A stretch of 18,940 nucleotides of DNA from the NCBI GenBank assembly GCA_001872995.1, contig MNXO01000002.1:1-18940 (forward strand), in the 5' to 3' direction. Under the pieces are notes generated by a model. The model was not told where the DNA came from. It searched no databases and was given only the letters and a program-made list of their open reading frames with translations. The position numbers and the translations under genes are program-made. This stretch comes from Bacteroidetes bacterium CG2_30_32_10 (GTDB lineage: Bacteria; Bacteroidota; Bacteroidia; Bacteroidales; CG2-30-32-10). Shown piece after piece: positions 7,596 through 15,129 of this stretch. Every line of letters begins with the position of its first letter. The first letter of the stretch is position 1.

Positions 7596-9674
7596 TTAGT
7601 TTGTACCAATAACTTTAAATTCAGTTCTACGATTTTGTTGTCTGCCTGCTTCAGTGTCGTTTGGAGCTATTGGCATATCAAATCCATATCCTTTATATTC
7701 TAATCTGCTTGCATCAATGCCTTTAGAAATAAGATAATCAACTACCGATTTAGCACGGCTTTCTGAAAGTTTCTTATTTAAAGCTGCGCTACCTTTATTG
7801 TCGGTATGTCCTGAAATTTCTATACGCATCTTAGGATTGTCTGATAATAACTGATATAGAATGCCTAATTCAGCATAAGATTCTGGACGCAAAGTAGATT
7901 TGCCAGTATCGAAAAAAATGTTTCTTAAAACAATAGATTTACCAACTTCAATTTTCTTGAGTAAAATATCATTAATAATTTCCTGATATTGAGCTGCTGT
8001 AGGTATATCTTGGTTTTCTGAATAAAACAAGTACCCTTGCGCTTCTACTGCAATACTATAATTTTTACCAGAAGGTAAGGATATTAAATATTCGCCTGTG
8101 GTACTATTCGATTCGAAAGTTGCTAGTAGCTCATTTTTAGAATTATCAGTTAATTTAATGATAGCAGCTAATGATTCTCTTGTTTTTTCATCCAATATCT
8201 TTCCTTTAAGGATGGTTAACTGCGCTGTATTAACTGTAATCATTTTTTCAATAACGGTTTCACTAACAGGTGCAGTTAAACTAGCTAACAAATTATCTTC
8301 ATTAGAGGCAATCAAAGGTTTTTCTGGTACTAGGAAAGAAATCATATAAATATCATCATCTCCCATACCATTTGTTTGAGTAGATGAATAATAACCATGT
8401 TTTCCACTAGCAGAAACTGTTAAAAAAACATCATTATCTGGAGTATTTATAGGATAGCCAATATTTTCTGGTTCCGACCATTTTCCATCTTCATAAACCG
8501 ATTTAAAGATATCAAAACCTCCCATAGTGTTGTGCCCTTGAGAGCTAAAATACATTGTCTTACCGTCAGGGTGCATAAATACTCCTTCTTCATCATATTC
8601 TGTATTAATAGCAGCACCTAAATTGGTAGGTTCTGACCATTTTCCTTTTGGACCCAATGTACTCGTATAAATATCTTTGCCACCATAACCTCCTAAGCGA
8701 TCGCTCACAAAGAAAATAGTTGTTCCATTATAGGTGAAAGAAGCACTAGTTTCTTGTGATTCGGTTAAGTTTATAGGTTTGGGAAGTTTTTTAGGTGTTG
8801 ACCATTTATCACCTTCAAGAGCACTCACATATATATCACCACCTTTATCGCCACGATAGACGAAAAGCTTATGTGCATCGGGAGATAAACCAACCGTTGC
8901 ATCATGAGATTTTGTATTAATAGGGTCGTCAGCATTTGTGGCAAGGGTCCAGATATTATTTTTTTTATATGAAAAGTAAACATCTTCAAAATACATATTA
9001 TCAAAAGGGTCTTTGTTGCCACCATAAGTATCAGCACGACGAGAAGTGAAAATCAGGACAGTTTCATCCGCATTCACAATAGGACTGTAATCTGGATAAA
9101 TTGAATTCACGGTACTACCTAAATTATCAATAGATACTCTAACTGGTTTAGCCACTAAATCTTTCCCTGTTTCACATTCCTTGATTTTCTTTTCAATTGA
9201 TTTTCGCTCTGTTTCCATATTAAAAGGAGAAAGATTTTGCTGATATTTCTTAAATTCGCTAATAGCCTTGTCAAGGTCGTAGTTTAATTGATAAGCTTCT
9301 CCAAGAACCAAATGAATATCAGGAGCAACAGCGGGATTTAATTGAATAGCTTTTTCAAAAAAGGCAATAGATTTGTTTTTTTGAATAGTATAGAGGTAAC
9401 AAATACCAAGTCTATAATTTAACAACGCATTATTAGGATTGAAGTTATTCGCTTTAGTAAAAGGCTCTAAAGCCAAGAGGTAGTTGCCACCACCAGCTTC
9501 AAATAATTTATTTCCTTTTTCTAGCTGCGATTTAGCTTCGCTGAGTTCTGCTTTTCTTCCTGGAAAATAAGCTTTTTCGAACTCTACATTCTGTGCCTTT
9601 AACAAATTCATCTGGAATGCCAGAAATATAAAGGCAAATAAATAAATATACTTATAAAAATATTGTTTTTTCAT
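7596..9674 (-). CDS. OmpA-family protein with TPR, beta-propeller and CarboxypepD_reg-like domains (second copy)
   Basis: This second envelope protein has the same domain order as the one at 140-2332. I place the start at the ATG at 9674 (692 residues); the GTG just upstream is less likely. A hydrophobic signal peptide ends near LLKAQ, with no lipobox. Residues about 45-150 are TPR-like (LLNYRLGICYLYTIQKNKSI...). Residues about 195-455 are PD40 blades such as TIFFVSDRLGGYGGKDIYTS and TMYFSSQGHNTMGGFDIFKS. A CarboxypepD_reg-like domain begins near LKGKILDEKTRESLAA. The OmpA domain (about 585-690) has IFFDTGKSTLRPES, SGHTDNKGSAALN and NRRTEFKV. Unlike the first copy it ends directly after the OmpA domain. 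It follows the TPR gene by 9 bases, so the two form one transcript, and a terminator follows. Peptidoglycan binding is expected from the OmpA family; a PorE-like role is a guess. Confidence 0.88.
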   Translation of the reverse strand: MKKQYFYKYIYLFAFIFLAFQMNLLKAQNVEFEKAYFPGRKAELSEAKSQLEKGNKLFEAGGGNYLLALEPFTKANNFNPNNALLNYRLGICYLYTIQKNKSIAFFEKAIQLNPAVAPDIHLVLGEAYQLNYDLDKAISEFKKYQQNLSPFNMETERKSIEKKIKECETGKDLVAKPVRVSIDNLGSTVNSIYPDYSPIVNADETVLIFTSRRADTYGGNKDPFDNMYFEDVYFSYKKNNIWTLATNADDPINTKSHDATVGLSPDAHKLFVYRGDKGGDIYVSALEGDKWSTPKKLPKPINLTESQETSASFTYNGTTIFFVSDRLGGYGGKDIYTSTLGPKGKWSEPTNLGAAINTEYDEEGVFMHPDGKTMYFSSQGHNTMGGFDIFKSVYEDGKWSEPENIGYPINTPDNDVFLTVSASGKHGYYSSTQTNGMGDDDIYMISFLVPEKPLIASNEDNLLASLTAPVSETVIEKMITVNTAQLTILKGKILDEKTRESLAAIIKLTDNSKNELLATFESNSTTGEYLISLPSGKNYSIAVEAQGYLFYSENQDIPTAAQYQEIINDILLKKIEVGKSIVLRNIFFDTGKSTLRPESYAELGILYQLLSDNPKMRIEISGHTDNKGSAALNKKLSESRAKSVVDYLISKGIDASRLEYKGYGFDMPIAPNDTEAGRQQNRRTEFKVIGTN

Positions 9675-9683
9675 CACAATTTA

Positions 9684-10766
9684 TTATTTACATTCGTTTT
9701 TAACATAATTATCTCCACTTTTCACACCGAGTGTATTGGCTTTTTCCCAATCTTTACAGGCACCTTCAGGATCTCTGTTCATTTCTTTTGCTATACCTCT
9801 GTTTAAATATGCATACCCATAATCTGGGTTTAGTCTAATAGCTTCATTATAGTCGAGAATGGCTTCTTTATATTTTTTTAATTTAAATTTAGCATTCCCT
9901 CTATTGTTAAAAGCAAAAGCGTAGTCGGGTTTAAATTTTAATGATTTATCAAAGTCTTTGATAGCACCTTCGTAATCGCCAAGTTCAATTTTAACAGTAC
10001 CTCTGTTATTGTATGCAAGGTAAAAAGTAGTATCAAGCTTTATGGCAATGTTATAATCTTCTAAAGCTCCTTTAAAATCGTTGAGTTTTTTTTTAGCACT
10101 ACCAAGGTTATCATATAAAAATGCAAGGTTTGGATTAAGTTGAGTAGCTTTTTTATAATCTTCAATTGCTCCAGCATAATCTTCTTTTTTTAGTTTAGCA
10201 CTACCCCTATCGTTGTAAGCATAAGCATAATCAGGCTTTAAATTAATTGCTAAAGTAAAGTCGTTGATTGCAGCGTCGTATTCGCCAAGCTCAAAACTAA
10301 TGCCACCTCTATAATAGAAGGCTTGTGGATAACTTTTATCATTATCAATGGCTTTTGTATAGTCAGAGAAAGCTCCATTCTTATCATTTAATGCGTATTT
10401 GCACTGAGCTCTTCCAAAATATCCCTTAGCAAACGAAGGGTTTAGCTCTATTGCTTTATCAAAATCGAGCATTGCTCCATTAAAATCTTTCTTCTCATAT
10501 TTTGCAGAGGCTCTATTGAAAAAAGCTTTATCAAAATCAGCTTTTAATTTTATGGCTTCATCAAATTTAAGAATGGCATTGTCATAGTTTTTCTTTTCAA
10601 AAAAACTAATTCCATCATTATACAATTGCTGGGCTAATTGATCATTAGTCAGTTGAACCGCAATTTTAATAGTATCTGTTTTGTTTGGTTTTTTGGGTTT
10701 TTGAGCATAGCCAAAACTAACAGCCCCAAACAATAGTATTAATGTAATTAAGTAAGAACGCTTCAT
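9684..10766 (-). CDS. Exported tetratricopeptide-repeat protein with nine tandem repeats
   Basis: This 360-residue protein has a signal peptide (residues 1-21, ending FGYAQ) and is then almost entirely TPR. I count nine units starting at residues 45, 78, 112, 146, 180, 214, 248, 282 and 316; all but the first are exactly 34 residues. Most carry the pattern YAxAYxNRGxAKxxLxxYxxAIxDYxxAIxLNPD. There is no catalytic domain, so it is presumably a protein-binding scaffold in the periplasm or at the outer membrane. It ends with a short Cys-containing segment (KNEC). It is the first gene of a two-gene minus-strand unit with the propeller/OmpA gene 9 bases downstream, so the two products may act together. 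It is transcribed divergently from the small gene at 10918, and I found no clean promoter in the shared gap. Confidence 0.85.
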   Translation of the reverse strand: MKRSYLITLILLFGAVSFGYAQKPKKPNKTDTIKIAVQLTNDQLAQQLYNDGISFFEKKNYDNAILKFDEAIKLKADFDKAFFNRASAKYEKKDFNGAMLDFDKAIELNPSFAKGYFGRAQCKYALNDKNGAFSDYTKAIDNDKSYPQAFYYRGGISFELGEYDAAINDFTLAINLKPDYAYAYNDRGSAKLKKEDYAGAIEDYKKATQLNPNLAFLYDNLGSAKKKLNDFKGALEDYNIAIKLDTTFYLAYNNRGTVKIELGDYEGAIKDFDKSLKFKPDYAFAFNNRGNAKFKLKKYKEAILDYNEAIRLNPDYGYAYLNRGIAKEMNRDPEGACKDWEKANTLGVKSGDNYVKNECK

Positions 10767-10917
10767 AGTTTCATATTTTTTAAGTTTATTTCTGTTTTGG
10801 ATTTTCGGTGCAAGTTATAAAATACTTTGAATTTTTTAAAATTTATTTTTTTAACAATATTTTCTTGAGATATATTTTTTCTTACTTTTACCCGCTGGCT
10901 TTCTAAAAACTATTGTA

Positions 10918-11184
10918 ATGAAAAAAATGATTTCTGCAAATGACTTTCAAACCTTACCTTATAGTGAAAAAGAGAAACTTATTCTTGACATAGGAGAAGA
11001 GCTTGCTACTAGATTAGACAATATTTATATTATTAAACTTTTTATTTTATTTGATTTTTTTGTGGAAGTAACCTATTTAACTGAAGATAATACAATCAAA
11101 CAAATAGATGCTATTACAGACAGCTATCTTACCGAAAGCTACTTAACAAATATTGATATTTCAGATCTATTTACAAAAAAATAA
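10918..11184 (+). CDS. Small uncharacterised protein (88 residues)
   Basis: I do not recognise a named family. The protein is soluble in character, with no signal peptide and no clear membrane helix, although residues 35-50 (YIIKLFILFDFFVEVTY) are hydrophobic and probably form buried strands. The C-terminus is acidic (NIDISDLF). From memory it resembles short Bacteroidota proteins that begin MISxxDFxxLP and contain YDFFVEVWY and NIDISD, which are hypothetical; I cannot check this here. The start could be the ATG at 10918 or the one at 10927 (MISANDF). It lies 21 bases before queA in the same direction, so the two are probably co-transcribed. A weak -7-like TACTTTTA is at 10883-10890. Codon use and composition match the neighbours. 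Confidence 0.7.
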   Translation: MKKMISANDFQTLPYSEKEKLILDIGEELATRLDNIYIIKLFILFDFFVEVTYLTEDNTIKQIDAITDSYLTESYLTNIDISDLFTKK

Positions 11185-11205
11185 TTTTGTAAAGACTATA
11201 CGACT

Positions 11206-12450
11206 ATGAACGATCCTCAAAGCATTTCTATCAAAGATTATACTTACGATTTACCTATTTCAAAAATTGCCCAGTTTCCCTCAGAAAAAAGAGACAACTC
11301 AAAATTACTTGTTAGTAATAATGGGATTATTTCAGATACTGTTTTTGGTAGAATAGATGCGTTTATTCCGAATAAAAGTATGGTCATTTTCAATGATACC
11401 AAAGTAGTTCAAGCACGTTTACTTTTTAAAAAATCAACTGGTTCATCCATTGAATTATTTTGCCTCGAACCTTATCAATTTATAGGCGATACTTCTCTAG
11501 CATTTCAACAAAAGGGAAGTTGTTTTTGGAAATGTTTTGTAGGAAATTTAAAAAAATGGAAAACCGAAACACTCGAAAAAACAATTAACATTAATAAGAC
11601 AGAAATAATTCTATATGCAAATAAAATAAAACAGGAAGCAGATACCGTTATTGTTCAATTTAATTGGCAACCACAGCATCTTACATTTGCTGAAATACTT
11701 GAAAACGTTGGTTTAATTCCATTACCACCATATATAACGCGAAATTTGCTTGAAAATGACAAACAACGATATCAAACTATATATGCAAACTACGATGGTT
11801 CAGTTGCTGCTCCAACCGCAGGACTTCATTTTACTGATGAAGTGTTAAATAAGTTATCTAAAAAAAGTATTTCTAAACAATATGTTACTTTGCACGTTGG
11901 TGCTGGAACATTTAAACCAGTGAGTTCGCAAACAATGAGAGAACACCAAATGCATGCTGAGAAAATTTTTGTAAACATTACACTCCTTGAAAATCTTCTT
12001 CTTAACTTAACCAACAATATTATTTGTGTTGGCACTACCTCGGTTCGAACCATTGAAAGTATTTATTGGTTTGGCGTTAAACTATTAACAGATAAAATTG
12101 ATTATTTGAATATGAATATTAATCAATGGGAACCTTACCAAACAAACGTAAATAAAGCTTTTACTGCCGAAGAATCTTTAAAAGCCATTATTGATTTGAT
12201 GAAAAGAAATAAGATGCAAACACTTTCTGGTTATACACAACTGATAATATTGCCCAGCTATAAATTTAGATTTGTTAATGGGATTATCACTAACTTTCAT
12301 CAACCGCAAAGCACTTTATTGTTATTAATTGCTGCATTTTTAGGCGATTCATGGAAAAGTATTTATAAATACGCATTAGATAATAACTTCCGTTTCTTGA
12401 GCTATGGTGATTGCTGTTTTTTCATACAAAACAAAAATCAATCATTGTGA
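11206..12450 (+). CDS. queA: S-adenosylmethionine:tRNA ribosyltransferase-isomerase
   Basis: QueA transfers and isomerises the ribosyl part of S-adenosylmethionine onto preQ1 in tRNA, making epoxyqueuosine at position 34 of the GUN-anticodon tRNAs. Family motifs are plentiful: YDLPISKIAQFPSEKRDNSKLLV at the N-terminus, MVIFNDTKVVQARL, RYQTIYANYDGSVAAPTAGLHFT, LHVGAGTFKPV, MHAE and VGTTSVRTIES. At 414 residues it is longer than E. coli QueA (356); the extra length seems to lie in inserted stretches in the first and last thirds, as I would expect of the Bacteroidota long form. Its stop codon overlaps the likely GTG start of the downstream NTPase. No other queuosine gene is present in the window. 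Confidence 0.93.
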   Translation: MNDPQSISIKDYTYDLPISKIAQFPSEKRDNSKLLVSNNGIISDTVFGRIDAFIPNKSMVIFNDTKVVQARLLFKKSTGSSIELFCLEPYQFIGDTSLAFQQKGSCFWKCFVGNLKKWKTETLEKTININKTEIILYANKIKQEADTVIVQFNWQPQHLTFAEILENVGLIPLPPYITRNLLENDKQRYQTIYANYDGSVAAPTAGLHFTDEVLNKLSKKSISKQYVTLHVGAGTFKPVSSQTMREHQMHAEKIFVNITLLENLLLNLTNNIICVGTTSVRTIESIYWFGVKLLTDKIDYLNMNINQWEPYQTNVNKAFTAEESLKAIIDLMKRNKMQTLSGYTQLIILPSYKFRFVNGIITNFHQPQSTLLLLIAAFLGDSWKSIYKYALDNNFRFLSYGDCCFFIQNKNQSL

Positions 12451-12992
12451 ATAATTACGTTTTTATTGTTACTGGCGATGTGGGAGAAGGAAAAACAACA
12501 TTTGTTACAGAACTTATTAAAATATTAAAACTAAATAGTATTAAAATAGCTGGTTTTATAGCTCCAAGTATCATTGAAAATAATATTAAAAAAGGGTTTT
12601 TAATTACCAACATAAAAACGCAATGCTCGAAACTATTGTGTATGAATGAATACGTTAATGGATTTTTTAATATAGGTAAATTTTACTTTAATCCAGAGGG
12701 TATAAATATGGGAGTGGAACTTATACAACCTGAAAACATTAAGGAAGACAACTTAGTAGTGATTGACGAAGTTGGTATATTTGAACTTGATAATCTAGTT
12801 TGGTCAGAAAGTATCGATAATTTAATTAAAAAAACTTCAAAAAACTTGCTTTTAATTGTTAGAGAGGGTTTACTTGAAAATGTAATTAAGAAATGGCAGA
12901 TAAAAAACTACACTTTAATTAACGTACGTGCTTCTAATATTGATAACATCGCTTCTTTGATTACAAAACAAATAAAACTATCAATTTTGTAA
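12447..12992 (+). CDS. P-loop nucleoside-triphosphatase, THEP1-like
   Basis: This is a small NTPase of about 181 residues. Counting from the GTG at 12447, the Walker A loop GDVGEGKTT is at residues 10-18, directly after the first strand. The Walker B strand NLVVIDEVGIFEL carries D107 and E108. The order and size fit the THEP1 / NTPase_1 family, whose members hydrolyse NTPs but have unclear roles. An in-frame ATG at 12411 would add 12 residues but lies deep inside queA. The GTG at 12447 overlaps the queA stop as GTGA and places the P-loop close to the N-terminus, as usual for the family. The overlap implies translational coupling to queA. There is no obvious terminator, and an AT-rich gap of about 200 bases leads to the tRNA. 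Confidence 0.72.
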   Translation: MNNYVFIVTGDVGEGKTTFVTELIKILKLNSIKIAGFIAPSIIENNIKKGFLITNIKTQCSKLLCMNEYVNGFFNIGKFYFNPEGINMGVELIQPENIKEDNLVVIDEVGIFELDNLVWSESIDNLIKKTSKNLLLIVREGLLENVIKKWQIKNYTLINVRASNIDNIASLITKQIKLSIL

Positions 12993-13152
12993 ATAATATT
13001 GAAGGCTTCTTAGCAAAATACTCTATTATATTAGGTAATATAGACTATTATATCAAATATTAGCATTATAAACAAGCAAAAGACAGCTAAATACTTCTAT
13101 GGTTCAATCATAATAAATAAAACAAAAAATAATGTTTTTTTTTAAATTTAAT

Positions 13153-13183
13153 TTTGGAAATTAGAATAGAAGCTATACCTTTG
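13153..13183 (+). promoter_or_regulatory. Promoter of tRNA-Lys, Bacteroidota type
   Basis: TTTG at 13153-13156 (-33) and TACCTTTG at 13176-13183 (-7) are 19 bases apart, an exact match to the Bacteroidota primary promoter. Transcription would start just before the tRNA's 5' end, leaving very little leader to process. Confidence 0.75.
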
Positions 13184-13197
13184 CACTTCCAAAAAAT

Positions 13198-13270
13198 GAT
13201 TATGTAGCTCAGCTGGTAGAGCATTGCCCTTTTAAGGCAGGGGTCCTGGGTTCGAGTCCCAGCATGATCA
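13198..13270 (+). tRNA. tRNA-Lys, anticodon UUU
   Basis: A complete cloverleaf can be folded by eye. The acceptor arm is 13198-13204 with 13263-13269 (one G-U pair) and discriminator A at 13270. The D stem is GCTC/GAGC. The anticodon stem is 13224-13228 with 13236-13240 (one U-G pair) around the loop CTTTTAA, giving anticodon TTT. The variable loop has five bases, and the T stem CTGGG/CCCAG encloses TTCGAGT. CCA is not encoded, so it must be added after transcription, as is usual in this phylum. The gene has its own promoter and terminator and stands alone. Confidence 0.95.
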
Positions 13271-13283
13271 CTGGAAAAATAAA

Positions 13284-13318
13284 AAACCCTCTGAATTTAA
13301 AAATATTTCAGAGGGTTT
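13284..13318 (+). terminator. Terminator after tRNA-Lys
   Basis: A perfect 12-bp inverted repeat has arms at 13284-13295 and 13307-13318 and an 11-base loop. It starts 14 bases after the tRNA. The T run at the 3' end is short (three T), but the A-rich left flank and the stability of the stem support termination. Confidence 0.7.
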
Positions 13319-13421
13319 ACTATTAGGTAACAAACCATTTTAGAATGTTTAATAGAAAAATTGTGTTTTTAATTGATCCTTTCAACCCATGCATCGATTT
13401 CCTTGCACAACATATCATGTC

Positions 13422-13490
13422 ATAAGCTATTGATTGTTTGAAAACAATAGGATGAGTGTTTTGTATAATGCATTTGATCAATTAGCTTAT
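13422..13490. repeat. Imperfect inverted repeat forming a long stem-loop
   Basis: Arms 13422-13434 and 13477-13490 pair over 13 bp with one bulged base. A second, inner pairing (AAAACA with TGTTTT) lies in the 42-base loop. There is no T tract after it, so it is not a plain terminator. GAGTGTT in the loop can alternatively pair with AACACTC just downstream of the stem. Confidence 0.55.
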
Positions 13491-13881
13491 TAACACTCAA
13501 AAATAAAGTTAATTTTAAAATCTCAATAAAATATATTATTTTCGAACAATAAATATTGTCAAACAAAATACACCTTTTCAATTACATTCATTTACTCAAT
13601 TTTCTGGAAAATTCGGATAAAGATTGGGGAAAAACACTTTATAATCAGGAACAATTTTCTCTTTTCTAAGGGAGGCTAACTTTTATAAAAGGATAAAAAA
13701 CAAAAATAACAAATTGATTTACAAGCACTTACACCCATTGAAATATATTTTGTATTTTTATCGGACAATAGTGAAAAATAATATTAAACATTATTTGGCA
13801 AAATATTTATTGCTATAAAAGCCTTGCTAAAATAGAAAATACAATTAATTTAATTTAAAAAATTAGTATTTTACGTTTTTT

Positions 13882-13896
13882 AATCAAATTTTGATT
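13882..13896. promoter_or_regulatory. Palindrome just upstream of the porin gene, possible operator
   Basis: AATCAAA and TTTGATT form a perfect 7-bp dyad around a single T, ending 30 bases before the porin ATG. This is the right size and place for a regulator site, but AT-rich palindromes are common here, so the call is tentative. Confidence 0.3.
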
Positions 13897-13926
13897 TTTT
13901 TTGCAAAGTAAAAAATTTTAAAATAT

Positions 13927-14925
13927 ATGCTAAAAAAACTACTTTTTCCCGCTTTCATTTTATTATCATTAACTACATTCTCCCAAAAACAAGATACACT
14001 TTATATTCCTCAAATAGAAGGAACTATTCGAGCAAAATATGAATATAATCCAAGCATTGGGAAAAGTCGTTTTGAAGTTCGTAATGCCAGATTTAGTATA
14101 AATGGAAAAATTAGTCCAATTACTTTATATAAAGCAGAAATTGATTTATCAGATGAAGGAATTACCAAAATGTTAGATGCTTATGTAAAAATTCTGCCTA
14201 AAAAGTGTTGGAATTTCACCATAGGACAACAGAAAGTCCCTTTTAGCACAGATAATTTACGCTCACCTCACCAATTATATTTTGCAAACCGTTCCTTTAT
14301 AGGCAAACAGCTTACTGCTCTTCGCGATGTTGGAGCTACGCTTGACTTAAAAAACAAAACAAAAATTCCATTCGATTTAATAATTGGTGTTTATAATGGC
14401 ACTGGATTATATAATCAAAAGTCATGGCGAAAAACTGATGAGTTTAGTCTTGTATCACGATTTGTTTGCAAACCAGCTAAAAATATTAATATTTCACTTA
14501 ATGCCAACACCATAAAGCCTGTTCAACTAAGAATGAATTTATTTGACGCAGGCTTTTCAACAGATTTAAAAGAATGGCATTTTGAGTCAGAATACCTCTA
14601 TAAAACCTATAATTGCGATTCAATTTCTGCAACAGAAGGTTTCTTTGCTTTTGCTGCTTATAATATTCAAATCCATAATAAAAAAAACTTAAGCAAAGTT
14701 ACTCCAGTGTTACGTTACGATATGATGACTGACAATATTTGTTTTGATGATAAAGGGAATATTAGAAACGATATCAAACGCTCAAGACTGACAGGAGGTT
14801 TAACTTTTAGTCTTAACAAACCCTTTCTAAATGATATTCGTTTAAATTATGAACAGTACTTTTATAAAATAAATCAAACTAATTCTGATAATAAATTAGT
14901 AATTGAATTTGTTGCCAGATTCTAA
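13927..14925 (+). CDS. Outer-membrane porin, OprO/OprP (porin O and P)-like
   Basis: This 332-residue protein has an N-terminal signal peptide (residues 1-19, ending TTFSQ), followed by alternating hydrophobic and polar stretches typical of a beta-barrel, and a final aromatic residue (VARF). The opening of the mature part follows the porin O/P pattern: a strand pair around GTIRAKYEYNP, then RFEVRNARFSINGKISPITLYKAEID, then IGQQKVPFSTDNLRSPHQLYFANRS and DVGATLDL. OprP itself selects phosphate, but many Bacteroidota members have unknown solutes, so I do not assign one. It is somewhat shorter than Pseudomonas OprP. A long upstream region with palindromes suggests regulated expression. The lipoprotein gene 204 bases downstream runs in the same direction but probably has its own promoter. 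Confidence 0.78.
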   Translation: MLKKLLFPAFILLSLTTFSQKQDTLYIPQIEGTIRAKYEYNPSIGKSRFEVRNARFSINGKISPITLYKAEIDLSDEGITKMLDAYVKILPKKCWNFTIGQQKVPFSTDNLRSPHQLYFANRSFIGKQLTALRDVGATLDLKNKTKIPFDLIIGVYNGTGLYNQKSWRKTDEFSLVSRFVCKPAKNINISLNANTIKPVQLRMNLFDAGFSTDLKEWHFESEYLYKTYNCDSISATEGFFAFAAYNIQIHNKKNLSKVTPVLRYDMMTDNICFDDKGNIRNDIKRSRLTGGLTFSLNKPFLNDIRLNYEQYFYKINQTNSDNKLVIEFVARF

Positions 14926-15129
14926 AAAAGTAATTTTCTAAAATTTACTGTTAAAAAAACGTTTAAGCACCTGAATTACAATAATAAAAAAAATATTTTA
15001 ATTTTCATTAAGGGTAAAATGAAAATGGAGTGTATTAGTTATGAAATGCAAAAAGAATGAAGTTTAAAATTAAAATTACTTATTCTTTGCTAAAATATAA
15101 ACTAATTATAAACCTAAAAACCCTAAATC

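Larger units (their letters stand above)
13319..13926. other. Non-coding gap with a long stem-loop and several palindromes
   Basis: About 600 very AT-rich bases separate the tRNA terminator from the porin gene. The longest open frame is a 26-codon one at 13345-13425 with no ribosome binding site. A 13-bp stem with a one-base bulge pairs 13422-13434 with 13477-13490. Palindromes lie at 13546-13559, 13598-13613, 13680-13691 and 13882-13896. I see no transposase fragment, tRNA-derived repeat or attachment site. The part nearest the porin probably holds its promoter and operators. Confidence 0.5.

Noticed and set aside
8098..8349. Plus-strand frame of 83 codons inside the minus-strand OmpA-family gene
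   Set aside because: It is opposite the conserved regulatory-like domain and has no ribosome binding site or recognisable motif.
140..9674. Calling either propeller/OmpA protein PorE outright
   Set aside because: The domain order fits, but both lack the lipobox of PorE, no porP/sprF is adjacent, and such proteins are a large Bacteroidota family.
13198..13500. tRNA-Lys as an integration site of a mobile element
   Set aside because: No integrase, no repeat of the tRNA 3' end downstream within the window, and the neighbours are ordinary chromosomal genes.
15019..15060. 14-codon open frame before the lipoprotein gene, considered as a leader peptide
   Set aside because: There is no run of one amino acid and no alternative terminator/antiterminator structure, so attenuation is unsupported; its length is within chance.
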